Positions 33,361 to 41,820 of a DNA stretch of 64,000 bases are shown piece by piece. Position numbers and translations under genes: made by a program. How positions within the stretch are numbered: position 1 is the first letter of the stretch; each line of letters opens with the position of its first letter. A model generated the notes under the pieces. That model saw only the letters and a program-made list of their open reading frames with translations, was not told the DNA's origin and searched no databases. Where the stretch lies: contig JBBDXI010000045.1 of assembly GCA_040902425.1 (NCBI GenBank), forward strand, positions 71,442-135,441, written 5' to 3'. Origin of the DNA: JBBDXI01 sp040902425. GTDB lineage: Bacteria; Planctomycetota; Phycisphaerae; Phycisphaerales; UBA1924.

Positions 33361-33388
33361 AATATAGCCATAAAAACCCCATCGTCAA
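33361..33388 (-). promoter_or_regulatory. sigma-70-type promoter of the ribbon-helix-helix gene
   Basis: On the minus strand TTGACG (33388-33383), 16-nt spacer, TATATT (33366-33361), then 6 nt to the ATG at 33354. Transcription would start at or next to the A of the ATG. Confidence 0.7.
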
Positions 33389-33393
33389 ATCAC

Positions 33394-33422
33394 TTGACAC
33401 AGACTCTTTCATTGGCCATAAT
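33394..33422 (+). promoter_or_regulatory. sigma-70-type promoter of the IS1-like transposase
   Basis: Consensus TTGACA (33394-33399), 17-nt spacer, CATAAT (33417-33422), then 6 nt to the ATG at 33429. It is back to back with the minus-strand promoter at 33361-33388. Confidence 0.8.
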
Positions 33423-33428
33423 AAGTCC

Positions 33429-34325
33429 ATGCAACGCCTTACCTGTCCGCAGCGCGTTTCAGTTGTCCGGGCCCTCTGTGAGGGCTGCTCGATCGCGTCC
33501 ACCGTGCGCATGACCGGGATAGCCAAGACGACGGTTCTCCGGTTGCTGGTCGCGCTCGGCAGTGTGTGCGCGGCGCATGAGGACGCGGCGCTTCGCGGGC
33601 TCTACTGCCCGGAAATCGAGGCCGACGAAATCCACGGGTTCAATCACTGCAAGGCGCGCACGCTCCCCCGCGCCAAGGCCGCTCCCGAGAGCGCGGGCGA
33701 TGTGTGGACCTGGTACGCGGTCTGTCGGCGCACAAAGGCGATTCTCTCGTGGACGATGGGCGACCGCGATGCCGCACACGCCGCGGCCCTCATGGACGAT
33801 CTGGCGTCGCGCGTCTACGGGCGGGTCGATTTGACGACGGACGCGCTAGGGGCGTACCGGGAGGCGGTGTTCAATGCCTTTGAGTCGCGGGTGGACTACA
33901 CCGCCGTTCACAAATCCTACCAGACCATCGAAACCGCACCGGGACGGCACGAGACGATCTGCACGGGCTGTACGAAAAAGTCCGTGTTCGGCTCGCCGCG
34001 TGTCGAGCGGGCCGGGACATCCCGAGTCGAGCGGGCCAACCTCACGCTCCGCATGACCCAGCGGCGCTGGACCCGCAAGACCAACGCCCACTCCAAAAAG
34101 TTCGACAACATGATGTGCGCCTTCGCCCTTCACGCGGCGTTCTACAACTGGTGCCGCCCGCACATGACCCTTGACGGCCGGACCCCGGCGATGGCACTCA
34201 AGGTGGCGGACCGGGTCTGGACGGCGGACGATCTGGTGGGGCTGCTAGAGGCGGCCGAGCGGGCGGCGGTAGAGGCGGGCCGGTACAAGCGTGGACCGTA
34301 CGGGTCCCGTGACCGCTCGGCATAA
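33429..34325 (+). CDS. IS1-like DDE transposase
   Basis: 298 residues. N-terminal helix-turn-helix (RVSVVRALCEGCSIASTVRM and TGIAKTTVLRLL), then the catalytic part: EIEADEIHGF with the first Asp, VDLTTDALGAYREAV with the second, and near the C-terminus KFDNMMCAFALHAAFYNWCRPH in the place of the last acidic residue helix. This is the layout of IS1-family proteins in one frame without the IS1 frameshift. I could not find clean terminal inverted repeats close to the gene, so it may be a domesticated or decayed copy. Leaderless promoter at 33394-33422. Confidence 0.8.
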   Translation: MQRLTCPQRVSVVRALCEGCSIASTVRMTGIAKTTVLRLLVALGSVCAAHEDAALRGLYCPEIEADEIHGFNHCKARTLPRAKAAPESAGDVWTWYAVCRRTKAILSWTMGDRDAAHAAALMDDLASRVYGRVDLTTDALGAYREAVFNAFESRVDYTAVHKSYQTIETAPGRHETICTGCTKKSVFGSPRVERAGTSRVERANLTLRMTQRRWTRKTNAHSKKFDNMMCAFALHAAFYNWCRPHMTLDGRTPAMALKVADRVWTADDLVGLLEAAERAAVEAGRYKRGPYGSRDRSA

Positions 34326-34463
34326 ACAGACCATCCGGCCACCCGTCCACCCCGAATTCTGGCCTCAGACCCCCCGATAAGGCCGATTTCAGTCTTGTGG
34401 CCGCTGGCTTCGTGGTACGATCGCGCCTAGAAGACCCCCCCCTCTTTGGAGGGATGGACAAAA

Positions 34464-34805
34464 ATGACCATGCCGGACACCATTAGGCTGAACGTTCTGC
34501 TGTACCGCGAACACGACTGCTGGGTCGCTCGCTGTGTTGAGCTGGACCTGGTGACTTCGGGTCCCGACCTGTGGGAGGTCGCTGGCGACATTCAAGAAGT
34601 CGTCAAGGGCCAAATGCTGTACGCCTGCGCCAAGGACCCCGAGTTGACGGACCTGTTCCGGCCAGTCTCTGAGGAACTTCGGCGCAAGGTGATGACGGGC
34701 CGCGAGAAGGGCGAGATGCTTGTTGAGATGGACGGGCATCTGCTGCCAGCGGCGTGCCAGCACAAGAGCGTCAAGATTCACTACGTCATGGCCGAAGCGG
34801 CCTGA
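34464..34805 (+). CDS. HicB-like domain protein
   Basis: 113 residues from the ATG at 34464 (GGAGGG 10 nt upstream). The N-terminus IRLNVLLYREHDCWVARCVE, with LDLVTSGPDLWEVAGDIQE next, is the beta-alpha pattern of the HicB partial RNase-H fold, which is usually the antitoxin of HicAB pairs. A C-terminal DNA-binding domain is not obvious. The next gene starts 30 bp later and could be its partner. Confidence 0.6.
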   Translation: MTMPDTIRLNVLLYREHDCWVARCVELDLVTSGPDLWEVAGDIQEVVKGQMLYACAKDPELTDLFRPVSEELRRKVMTGREKGEMLVEMDGHLLPAACQHKSVKIHYVMAEAA

Positions 34806-34835
34806 ACTCCGCTTGGTCGCCTAGGGCTTCGTGCG

Positions 34836-35063
34836 ATGACCTACGCCGAGATGCGCAACAGGCTCGGCGACCACGGCATCCATGAGGACATGGAATGGGA
34901 CGCGCCGGCGGGTACGCGGACTTTTCGCAAGGTCATGATGGGACTCGGAACGCCCGGCTACTACACGCTGCGCTACCGGGGGGACACGGCCACGGTGTAT
35001 CCGCCGACACTCGCCCACATCGCGGCCACGTTCCACCTCCCGCCTGAGGCGCTCGCGGAATAG
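34836..35063 (+). CDS. small protein, possible partner of the HicB-like protein
   Basis: 75 residues: MTYAEMRNRLGDHGIHEDME, then TRTFRKVMMGLGTPGYYTLR, and a C-terminal IAATFHLPPEALAE helix. It is the right size and place for HicA, but the usual short basic beta core with a conserved His is not clear, so this may be an unrelated small protein. Last gene of the accessory island. Confidence 0.5.
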   Translation: MTYAEMRNRLGDHGIHEDMEWDAPAGTRTFRKVMMGLGTPGYYTLRYRGDTATVYPPTLAHIAATFHLPPEALAE

Positions 35064-35092
35064 GCCCGGCGGCACAGAATCTGCGGATTCAA

Positions 35093-35103
35093 TCGCTACC
35101 AGT
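35093..35103. repeat. right end of the accessory island (TCGCTACCAGT)
   Basis: Exact reverse complement of the 11-bp sequence at 32084-32094. A small hairpin GAATC-TGCG-GATTC precedes it at about 35078-35091. Confidence 0.5.
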
Positions 35104-35157
35104 ACCCGGGCGGGCGCACGCGGACGGGGGCGGGCCCCCGGCTACCATCGGCTCCCC

Positions 35158-36210
35158 ATGCCCGCCCCGCGATCACCCGCCCCGCCCGCCGCGTTCGCGG
35201 GGATCGCCACCGTGGTCCTCACGCTCCTGGGCTGGTCCTCCATCCCGCTGTTCCTCCGGTTCTTCACCGGCTACATCGACGGATGGACCGCCAACGGCTG
35301 GCGCTACGCCTTCGCCGCCGCCATCTGGGCCCCGGCCATCGTGCTGGCCCTCCGCCGCGGCACGCTCCCCCCGTGGCTCTGGAGCGCGGCCCTGGTTCCC
35401 AGCCTCTTCAACGCCCTCGGCCAGGCGGCCTTCGCCATCGCCCCCTACCACGTCGGGCCCGGCCTCATGACCTTCTCGCTCCGCGTCCAGATCGTCTTCG
35501 TCACCGCCGGCGCGGCCCTGCTCTTCGCCTCCGAGCGGCGCATCGTCCGGCGCCCCGGCTTCCTCGCCGGCGTGGCCGTGGTCATCCTGGGGACCTCGGG
35601 CACCATCCTCCTCAAGGATGAGGGCCTGCGCACCGGCGCCCCCGCCGGCGGCCACGAGACGCTCGGCATCGCCCTCTCCATCGGCTCCGGCCTCCTCTAC
35701 GCCTGCTACGCCCTCTCCGTCCGCCACTACCTGCGCGGCGTCAACCCCATCACGGCCTTCGCCGTGATCTCGCAGTACACCGCCATCGCCCTGCTCCCGC
35801 CCATGGTCATCTTCGGACGCAGCGCCGGGATGGAGGTGCTCTCCCTCCCCGCCGACATCCTCCTCTACCTCGCCCTCTCCTCCATCATCGGCATCGGCCT
35901 CGGCCACACCCTCTACTACGTCAGCATCGAGCGCCTCGGCGTCGCCGTCTCCGCCGGGGTCATCCAGCTCCAGCCCATCATCGTGGCGGCCGCCTCCACG
36001 TTCCTCTTCAACGAGCGGATGAACGGCTGGCAGTGGCTCAGCGGCGCCGCGGCCATCGCCGGGGCCGCGGTCATCCTCTGGACCCAGCACCGCGCCTCGC
36101 GCCGCCCGCCGGCGACCCCCGCCGAGGACCTCGAAGCCTTCAAGACCCTGCCCGTAGACGCCGCCGTCGCCTCCGCCGTGGCCGAGAAGGAAACCCACAA
36201 AGCCCGGTGA
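35158..36210 (+). CDS. EamA/DMT-family transporter
   Basis: 350 residues with ten predicted helices in two five-helix repeats, the EamA drug/metabolite transporter layout. Typical sequences are SSIPLFLRFFTGYIDGWTAN in the first loop, and GHTLYYVSIERLGVAVSAG with QLQPIIVAAASTFLFNERM next, in the second repeat. The C-terminus is short and polar. TACCAT lies 9 nt before the ATG. Substrate unknown. Confidence 0.85.
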   Translation: MPAPRSPAPPAAFAGIATVVLTLLGWSSIPLFLRFFTGYIDGWTANGWRYAFAAAIWAPAIVLALRRGTLPPWLWSAALVPSLFNALGQAAFAIAPYHVGPGLMTFSLRVQIVFVTAGAALLFASERRIVRRPGFLAGVAVVILGTSGTILLKDEGLRTGAPAGGHETLGIALSIGSGLLYACYALSVRHYLRGVNPITAFAVISQYTAIALLPPMVIFGRSAGMEVLSLPADILLYLALSSIIGIGLGHTLYYVSIERLGVAVSAGVIQLQPIIVAAASTFLFNERMNGWQWLSGAAAIAGAAVILWTQHRASRRPPATPAEDLEAFKTLPVDAAVASAVAEKETHKAR

Positions 36211-36278
36211 AGAACCACCTCAACGTCGGCGCCCGAAGAACGACAGTGGCTATCACCCGGACATGACTGGAGGATGTC

Positions 36279-36491
36279 ATGAGAGCGATCGGGGCCATCC
36301 TTGTGATTTCGGGTCTCGCGTGTGCGGTACTCTTCCGACTTCTGATCGAGAGTCCGGCGGTCACTCCGCGTGCTGACGGCCGCACCGGGGAAATGTATGG
36401 GCTCGTCGTGTTTGTTTGCCCTTTCGTGTACCTGGTCTGCCTGGGTGTCCTCGGCGCCGGCGTCGCCGTGATGTTGATCAGAACAAAGTGA
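36279..36491 (+). CDS. small two-helix membrane protein
   Basis: 70 residues: a first helix (IGAILVISGLACAVLFRLLI), a short polar loop with ADGRTGEMYG, and a second helix (VCPFVYLVCLGVLGAGVAVM). GGAGG lies 5 nt before the ATG. Lower GC than the flanking genes. Family unknown. Confidence 0.6.
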   Translation: MRAIGAILVISGLACAVLFRLLIESPAVTPRADGRTGEMYGLVVFVCPFVYLVCLGVLGAGVAVMLIRTK

Positions 36492-36533
36492 CGATCGAGC
36501 GCGGCGCTCCATTTTCGTAGGTGATGCTGACGC

Positions 36534-38321
36534 TCACCCCTTCGGCGTGCCCGTCTCCGTCGGGTCGTACCGCGAGATGGGCAGGAAGTCCTTCACCCGC
36601 CCCTCCGCCCACGCCCTGAACCGCGGCCAGAAGCTCTCGCGGATGATGATCTTCACGCACGCCGCCAGCGGCACCGCCAGCAGCATGCCGTAGAACCCCA
36701 GCAGGATGCCCCCGGCCATCACGGCGAACAGGATCGTCGGCGTGTCCATGTCGGTGGCCTTGCCCTGGATCACCGGCGTCAGGATGTAGTCGTCCACGGC
36801 CTGCAGGATGAAGTAGATGCCGGCGGGGGCCGCGAGGATCCACCACCACGTCTGCTGGAAGTCTGCCCCGCTCGGCTCCATCCACATGAGCACCCAGCAC
36901 AGCGGCAGGCTGAGCAGGCCCGCGTAGGGGATGATCGCCAGCACGCCGACGATCGGCCCGACGATCAGCGGCGCCGGCACGCCGATCACCCAGTACCCGG
37001 CCGTGAACAGCACGACCAGGATCAGCATGATCGTCAGCCGCCCGCGGATGAAGCCCGAGATCACCGCGTCCATCTGCCGCAGCATGCTCAGCGTGCGGTC
37101 GCGCTTCCACTTGGGGATCAACTCGGCCAGGGCCACCGTCACCCGCGCCCATTGGATCGAGAAGAAGAAGAAGAAAAACAGCACCAGAAAGAGCGCGAAA
37201 AAGAACCAGAACGAGGCGCCGATCAACCTCATCACGAATCGCACCACATCCCCGCCGCCGCCGAGCACCTGCTTCCCGAACATCTCTCCCAGGCTGGCGC
37301 CACTCCGCTTGACCAGGTCGTCCACCCAGATCACCGCTTGTGCCGCGAACTTCCGGCCCGGCTCCGGCTCGCTCTCCGCCGCAGCGGCCTGGGCCCTCTC
37401 CTCCTCGGACTCCTGGTCCGCCGCTAGCACGTTGCCTGTCGGCGCTGGGAGCGGCGCGGGAGGCGGGGGTGCTTGGCCCGCATCCGGCGGAGTTGCGGGC
37501 GGCGGGGGACCCGAGGGGGCACTCTGCCCGGCCTCGCCGGCTCCCTGTTGACCTGTCACCCCGGTCGGGCCCGTCGGGCCCGTGGCGCCGGTAGGGCTTT
37601 CGATCCCCGTGGCCCCCGCGCCTCCGGTCGCACCCGTCGCCCCGGCGGCCCCGGTCGGTCCCGAAGGGGCCGTAGGCTCATCCGGCGATTGCGCCACGAC
37701 GATGAAGTCCCGGACCCACGCCCAGGGCTTCCCCGCCTGATCCGTGACTCGCTTCGCCAGCGCCGCATCCCGCGGGTTCTCCACCGACAGTCGCAACAGG
37801 GCGATCTTGTCTTTGATACTCCCCCCGTACTCCATCCCCTGCCCGATCGCGAACGCCCCGCCCACGCCGATCGGCACGAAGATCGCCAGCAGCACGAGCA
37901 GGATGACCGCCACAGCGGCCCCGGGCCGGCTCACGTGGCCGCGGGCCGTCACCTTCTCGATAACGGGCTCGACCAGGTACGCCAGCCCCAGTGCCAGCAG
38001 CATCGGGATCGTGATGGGGCGAAGGACATAGCCCAGCCAGAACACCCCGAACACCAGCAGCAGCACCAGGATGTCCCGCACCGGCTGGATCTGCAGCAGG
38101 TGCAGCCGCTGAAGGTCCCTGGGCTCATCCCCCGTGGCCGTCAGGGCCTTCAGCTCATCCACCTGGGCCAGCAGCCTGGAGTTCTTCTGCCGCAGCTCCT
38201 CCGTCTCGGCCTTCAGCCGGGCCGCCTCCTCGAGCACCGCCTCCTCGGGCGAGAGGGGCTCGACGGGCGTGCCCTCGCCGTTCTCCGTGTCGGTGGGGTC
38301 AGCCGGGCGCGGGTCGGGCAT
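36534..38321 (-). CDS. AI-2E-family transporter with a collagen-like insert
   Basis: 595 residues. Residues about 25-60 are a coiled coil (EEAARLKAETEELRQKNSRLL). The eight-helix AI-2E/PerM fold follows, with late signatures VLAIIPYAGLLSLPL and DDYILTPVIQGKATDMDT near the C-terminus. Between helices two/three and the core, at about 216-265, is a Gly-x-Thr run (GPTGAAGATGATGGAGATG...) like bacterial collagen repeats, then a Pro-rich linker. A run of seven Phe occurs in the helix near residue 370-385. TAAGAT lies exactly 6 nt before the ATG (38328-38333). Confidence 0.85.
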   Translation of the reverse strand: MPDPRPADPTDTENGEGTPVEPLSPEEAVLEEAARLKAETEELRQKNSRLLAQVDELKALTATGDEPRDLQRLHLLQIQPVRDILVLLLVFGVFWLGYVLRPITIPMLLALGLAYLVEPVIEKVTARGHVSRPGAAVAVILLVLLAIFVPIGVGGAFAIGQGMEYGGSIKDKIALLRLSVENPRDAALAKRVTDQAGKPWAWVRDFIVVAQSPDEPTAPSGPTGAAGATGATGGAGATGIESPTGATGPTGPTGVTGQQGAGEAGQSAPSGPPPPATPPDAGQAPPPPAPLPAPTGNVLAADQESEEERAQAAAAESEPEPGRKFAAQAVIWVDDLVKRSGASLGEMFGKQVLGGGGDVVRFVMRLIGASFWFFFALFLVLFFFFFFSIQWARVTVALAELIPKWKRDRTLSMLRQMDAVISGFIRGRLTIMLILVVLFTAGYWVIGVPAPLIVGPIVGVLAIIPYAGLLSLPLCWVLMWMEPSGADFQQTWWWILAAPAGIYFILQAVDDYILTPVIQGKATDMDTPTILFAVMAGGILLGFYGMLLAVPLAACVKIIIRESFWPRFRAWAEGRVKDFLPISRYDPTETGTPKG

Positions 38322-38502
38322 CGCTTCATCTTACGGAAACGGCCGGGAGGGCGGGAGGGGACCGCCTGATTGACAACGGGCCGCCGGCCGCCGCCACCAC
38401 CCGGCCGCCCGGGCCGGAAAGAGCCTGACGGTCCCGGGGCGCCGTCCACGCATGTCACTGGTCGTGATCCCTCAATACCGCTGCGGCAACCGGAGGCCCG
38501 AA

Positions 38503-39750
38503 ATGACCATCGCACCCCGCGCGGCCCTCGCCGCGATCACCGGCCTGGCCCTCAGCGCCCCCGCGCTCGCCCAGGCCCAGTACGAGTTCTTCCTCGTCGA
38601 CGCGTTCAACACCACCTACAGCCTCCGCGAGGCCTACGTCACCGAGATCAACGAGCAGAATATCGCCAGCGGCACGGCCACCGCCGCCAGCGCCTACACC
38701 GGCTTCCTCTGGACACCGGCCACCGGCAAGACGTCGATCCCCGTCACCGCCCCCAAGGGCCTCAACGTCTATCGGTTGGACAACGACTTCGTCTTCGATG
38801 CCGCGTCGAGCACATCCACGACCGTCCCGGGCGTCGCCGGCTTCGGCGTGCCCCAGCTCCGCGACGTGAGCGACGGCGGCCTGGTCGTCGGCCGCGCCTG
38901 GTCCGGCACCCCCTGCTCCATGGTCACCTGCTACGCCCCGCTGCTCTGGGACGCGGCCGGTGGGAGCAGGCTGCTCACCGGCGTCCCCAACGCGCGCGAA
39001 CTGGTCCGCGTCAACGAGTCCGGCCAGGTCCTCGGGCACGTCTACCGGACCAACTTCGAACGCCCCGAGGCGTTCATCTACGACCTCGCCTCCTCGACCC
39101 ACGTCAATCTCGGGGATGGCCTGCCGCCGCACTGGCTCGCCGACTTCCCCATCACGCAGGCCTTCGACATCAGCGACTCCGGGTCGGCCGTCGGCATCGC
39201 CCGGTTCGGGCAGGAGCTCCCGCGGGCCTTCCTCTGGAGAGCCGGCGGCGTCCGGACCCTCCTCCCGGGCCTCGGCACCGGCGAGGTGGACCGCGTTTTC
39301 CCCAACGGCGTCAACGCGTCCCACGTGGTCGTCGGGCGCGCCGCCATCGCCCATTCCAGCACCCCCGAGTTCGCGTACCACGCCTTCATCTGGGACGAGG
39401 CGAACGGGATGCGCGACCTGAACGCGCTCACGACCCCGGAGCCGGGCTTCATCCTCGACGAGGCCTCCAAGATCAACGACAGCGGATGGATCGTCGGCTA
39501 CGGCCACTTCGGCCCCGGCTGGGGCACCGCCCGCGGCTTCGTCCTGCGGCCCCTCGCCGCGGCCTGCTACGCCAACTGCGACCAGTCCACCGCGCCCCCG
39601 GTCCTGAACGTCGCGGACTTCGGCTGCTTCCTCCAGCGCTTCGCCGCGGCCGACGCGTACGCCAACTGCGACCAGTCCACCGCGCCCCCGGTGCTGAACG
39701 TGGCCGACTTCGGGTGCTTCCTCCAGAAGTTCGCGGCGGGCTGCCCGTAG
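38503..39750 (+). CDS. secreted HAF-repeat-like protein with paired GC-type dockerin repeats
   Basis: 415 residues from the ATG at 38503 (GGAGG upstream). Signal peptide ends at APALAQAQ (about 22). The body has repeated units such as INEQNIASGTATAAS.AYTGFLWTPATG and DISDSGSAVGIA...RAFLWRAGG, the 'HAF' extracellular beta-propeller-like repeat. The C-terminus (about 355-415) has two copies of YANCDQSTAPPVLNVADFGC + FLQ, each with two Cys and a Ca-loop-like Asp/Asn pattern, as in GC-type dockerin domains of Phycisphaerae. Probably cell-surface. Confidence 0.8.
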   Translation: MTIAPRAALAAITGLALSAPALAQAQYEFFLVDAFNTTYSLREAYVTEINEQNIASGTATAASAYTGFLWTPATGKTSIPVTAPKGLNVYRLDNDFVFDAASSTSTTVPGVAGFGVPQLRDVSDGGLVVGRAWSGTPCSMVTCYAPLLWDAAGGSRLLTGVPNARELVRVNESGQVLGHVYRTNFERPEAFIYDLASSTHVNLGDGLPPHWLADFPITQAFDISDSGSAVGIARFGQELPRAFLWRAGGVRTLLPGLGTGEVDRVFPNGVNASHVVVGRAAIAHSSTPEFAYHAFIWDEANGMRDLNALTTPEPGFILDEASKINDSGWIVGYGHFGPGWGTARGFVLRPLAAACYANCDQSTAPPVLNVADFGCFLQRFAAADAYANCDQSTAPPVLNVADFGCFLQKFAAGCP

Positions 39751-39784
39751 CGACACCCCGCCGGGCGCCCCAACCCAAAAAGAA

Positions 39785-39812
39785 CACTCACCCCCGGACG
39801 CGGGGGTGAGTG
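39785..39812. terminator. bidirectional terminator between convergent genes
   Basis: CACTCACCCCCG, loop GACG, CGGGGGTGAGTG: a perfect 12-bp stem. It is nested within a weaker outer pairing of CCCCAACCCA and GTTGGGTTG arms. It separates the dockerin gene from the convergent Minf_1886-type gene. Confidence 0.75.
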
Positions 39813-39842
39813 CCACGGTCGTTGGGTTGTCGGGCGGGGCCT

Positions 39843-40235
39843 CTACACCGTCTCGGCGACAGCGAAGGCCTCGTCGAAGTCGTACACGCCGCGGAAGGCC
39901 TCGGGAGAGTCCTCCTCGGAGCGGCGGAGGAGGCCGGCGTCGATCATCGCGAAGACGATCCGCCCGAAGTCCTCGGTGCGGTTCACGCCCCAGCGGGCGA
40001 GCACCGTCCGGGCGAGCATCCCGTAGCGCTCGATCGCGTAGTCGCGGAGGCCCAGGCACAGCTGCTGGCCGTTGACGTGGCGGTCATTGCTGCTGCCCCC
40101 GGCGCCGCCGCTCTCGCCGTGAAGGGTCTTCACCGCGTGGGCCAGGCCGTCGCGGACGAACTGGAGGGCCTCGTGCGAGTAGGGCCCGGCCTTCTGGCGG
40201 ATGCTCTTCCAGTCAAGCTTCACGTGCTCGGCCAT
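39843..40235 (-). CDS. Minf_1886-family protein
   Basis: 130 residues. YSHEALQFVRDGLAHAVKTL, then HVNGQQLCLGLRDYAIERYG, ARTVLARWGVNRTEDFGRIV, and SEEDSPEAFRGVYDFDEAF match the family consensus as I remember it. The family is widespread in planctomycetes and verrucomicrobia with no known function. A TGAATACTCATTCA inverted sequence lies 50 bp upstream (about 40286-40299). Confidence 0.85.
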   Translation of the reverse strand: MAEHVKLDWKSIRQKAGPYSHEALQFVRDGLAHAVKTLHGESGGAGGSSNDRHVNGQQLCLGLRDYAIERYGMLARTVLARWGVNRTEDFGRIVFAMIDAGLLRRSEEDSPEAFRGVYDFDEAFAVAETV

Positions 40236-40375
40236 CGTCGTTTCAGCTCCGGGTCCGGAGCCCCGTTCGCGGGTTCCGGCCTAAGTGAATACTCATTCAT
40301 GCTATCGCGGGTTCCGTCGGAACGCCGTGAAAAACGCTCTGAACCGGGGCCGTCCAGCCCGCCGCAATGCCCTGT

Positions 40376-41098
40376 CTATGGGGGTGGGGGGCTGTTGAGC
40401 CGGGCTGGGCCGCTGACAAAGCGGCCTCGGGGCCGGATGAAGAACCGGAGGGGTTTTTCGGCCCAGTGCGCGGCGTAGCCCACACCGATGCGGGGCGAGA
40501 CGCCGATCTCCTGCTCTGGAACGCCGGGTGAATCACGCTCGATGAACAATCGGCTATCCCGGGTCAGATCGATTGCATTCAGGGCGCGATCGACGGCGAG
40601 CGCCCGGCAGAGTCGCGCCGGGCCGCGGCAGAGATCGCGGAGCGACCCGGCGGCGAGAGGGTGAGCGGGCGGGGCGAGCGCCGCGGGCCGCTGTCGGTTG
40701 CGGTCGCTTTCTGTCCGTGTTCGGCGGGACTTGCGCTCCGGGGCGCGGTGGATGCGCATCCGCTCCAGGCCCTCGACGGGCTCGAGCGCGCGGATGAGCA
40801 CCGCGACCGGGTCGCCCTCGCACCCGCCGACCACGTTGAAGCAGTGGTGCATCCCGTACGTGAAGTACACGTACGCCGTCCCCCCGGGCCCGTACATCGC
40901 CTCGTTCCGCGCCGTCCGCCGGCCGCCGTACGTGTGCGCGGCCATGTCCTCCGCCCCCAGGTACGCCTCGGTCTCGACGATGATCCCCGCGAGGCGCGAG
41001 CCGTCCTCGAGCACGCGCACGAGCCGCTGCCCGAGCAGGGCGCGGGCGAGGGTGACAGGGTCGCGCGTGTAGAAGCGGCGGGGGAGCGCGGCGGGCAC
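40376..41098 (-). CDS. 3-methyladenine DNA glycosylase, AAG/MPG family
   Basis: 240 residues from the GTG at 41098. Removes alkylated purines in base excision repair. RFYTRDPVTLARALLGQRLV begins the fold, IIVETEAYLGAEDMAAHTYG holds the catalytic Glu, YGPGGTAYVYFTYGMHHCFN is the nucleotide-flipping signature and GDPVAVLIRALEP follows. A lysine/arginine-rich insert (APERKSRRTRTESDRNRQRP) lies where other members have a short loop. TACGCT (41106-41111) ends 7 nt before the GTG. It lies downstream of the DoxX gene on the same strand. Confidence 0.9.
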   Translation of the reverse strand: MPAALPRRFYTRDPVTLARALLGQRLVRVLEDGSRLAGIIVETEAYLGAEDMAAHTYGGRRTARNEAMYGPGGTAYVYFTYGMHHCFNVVGGCEGDPVAVLIRALEPVEGLERMRIHRAPERKSRRTRTESDRNRQRPAALAPPAHPLAAGSLRDLCRGPARLCRALAVDRALNAIDLTRDSRLFIERDSPGVPEQEIGVSPRIGVGYAAHWAEKPLRFFIRPRGRFVSGPARLNSPPPP

Positions 41099-41178
41099 GG
41101 AGGAGAGCGTACGCGATGGCCTCTCGGAACCCGCGGCGCGAACGCCCCACCTCACTCGGGACACGCGGGCAGCGGCCC

Positions 41179-41622
41179 TCACCGCAGCACATCGCCCTTC
41201 CGCCGAACGGTCCCACCGACGACCAGCGCTGCGCTGATCAGCACCAGGTTCTTGATGATGTACTGCCCCTCGATCGTCGGGACGAGGGGGCCCGACCACG
41301 TGACGTCCGGCAGGAGCACCAGCGGCAGAAACGTCCCGGGCATCTGCAGGAAGAGCAGCAGGATCGCGACGCGGATCAGGGGCCGCGCGAGCAGGCACAC
41401 GCCGATCGCGACCTCCCACCACCCCAGGAACGGGTAGAACCATCCGGCATCGACCCAGTAGACCGTCCGCGTCACCAGCTCGCGCGCCGGCCCGGCGTCG
41501 AACGTCTTCAGCGCGCCGAACCAGATGAAGATCATGGCCAGCGACAGCCGCAGGAGCCACGGCCCATAGGCCCTCATCCAGCCGGCGATGGCCGCGTCGA
41601 TCCGGTCGAAGAGGACGGGCAT
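41179..41622 (-). CDS. DoxX-like membrane protein
   Basis: 147 residues with four helices. WLLRLSLAMIFIWFGALKTF is the DoxX-type first helix with its conserved Gly/Lys end, FLGWWEVAIGVCLLARPLIR the third-helix region, and IIKNLVLISAALVVGG the last. The family includes quinone-linked oxidoreductase subunits and many unknowns. TATGGT lies 5 nt before the ATG. Confidence 0.75.
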   Translation of the reverse strand: MPVLFDRIDAAIAGWMRAYGPWLLRLSLAMIFIWFGALKTFDAGPARELVTRTVYWVDAGWFYPFLGWWEVAIGVCLLARPLIRVAILLLFLQMPGTFLPLVLLPDVTWSGPLVPTIEGQYIIKNLVLISAALVVGGTVRRKGDVLR

Positions 41623-41629
41623 GGCCCAC

Positions 41630-41720
41630 CATAGGTCCCGGGTCCCCCGACGCTCCGCGGCGGGTGCCGTGCCAATGGCCGCCGGGTCGCCCGACGCTCC
41701 GCGGCGGGAGCCGTGCCAAT
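41630..41720. repeat. tandem 56-bp-type duplication near the DoxX gene
   Basis: CCCGACGCTCCGCGGCGGG followed by GCCGTGCCAATGGCCGC occurs twice in direct order with one or two changes. Similar GACGCTCCGCGGC sequence recurs after the AsmA-like gene (about 50541). Confidence 0.75.
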
Positions 41721-41820
41721 GGCCGCGCGGCCCCGCCCTGGAAAACCCCGCCGGGCGCTCAACCCGGCCGGGATGGCCGCCGATAACCGCGGTGTCGGCC
41801 CGCCCTTCCGAGGACCACCC

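Noticed and set aside
34326..34440. Terminal inverted repeat of the IS1-like element
   Set aside because: Only a short GGCCT...AAGGCC stem was found after the transposase, with no match upstream of the gene.
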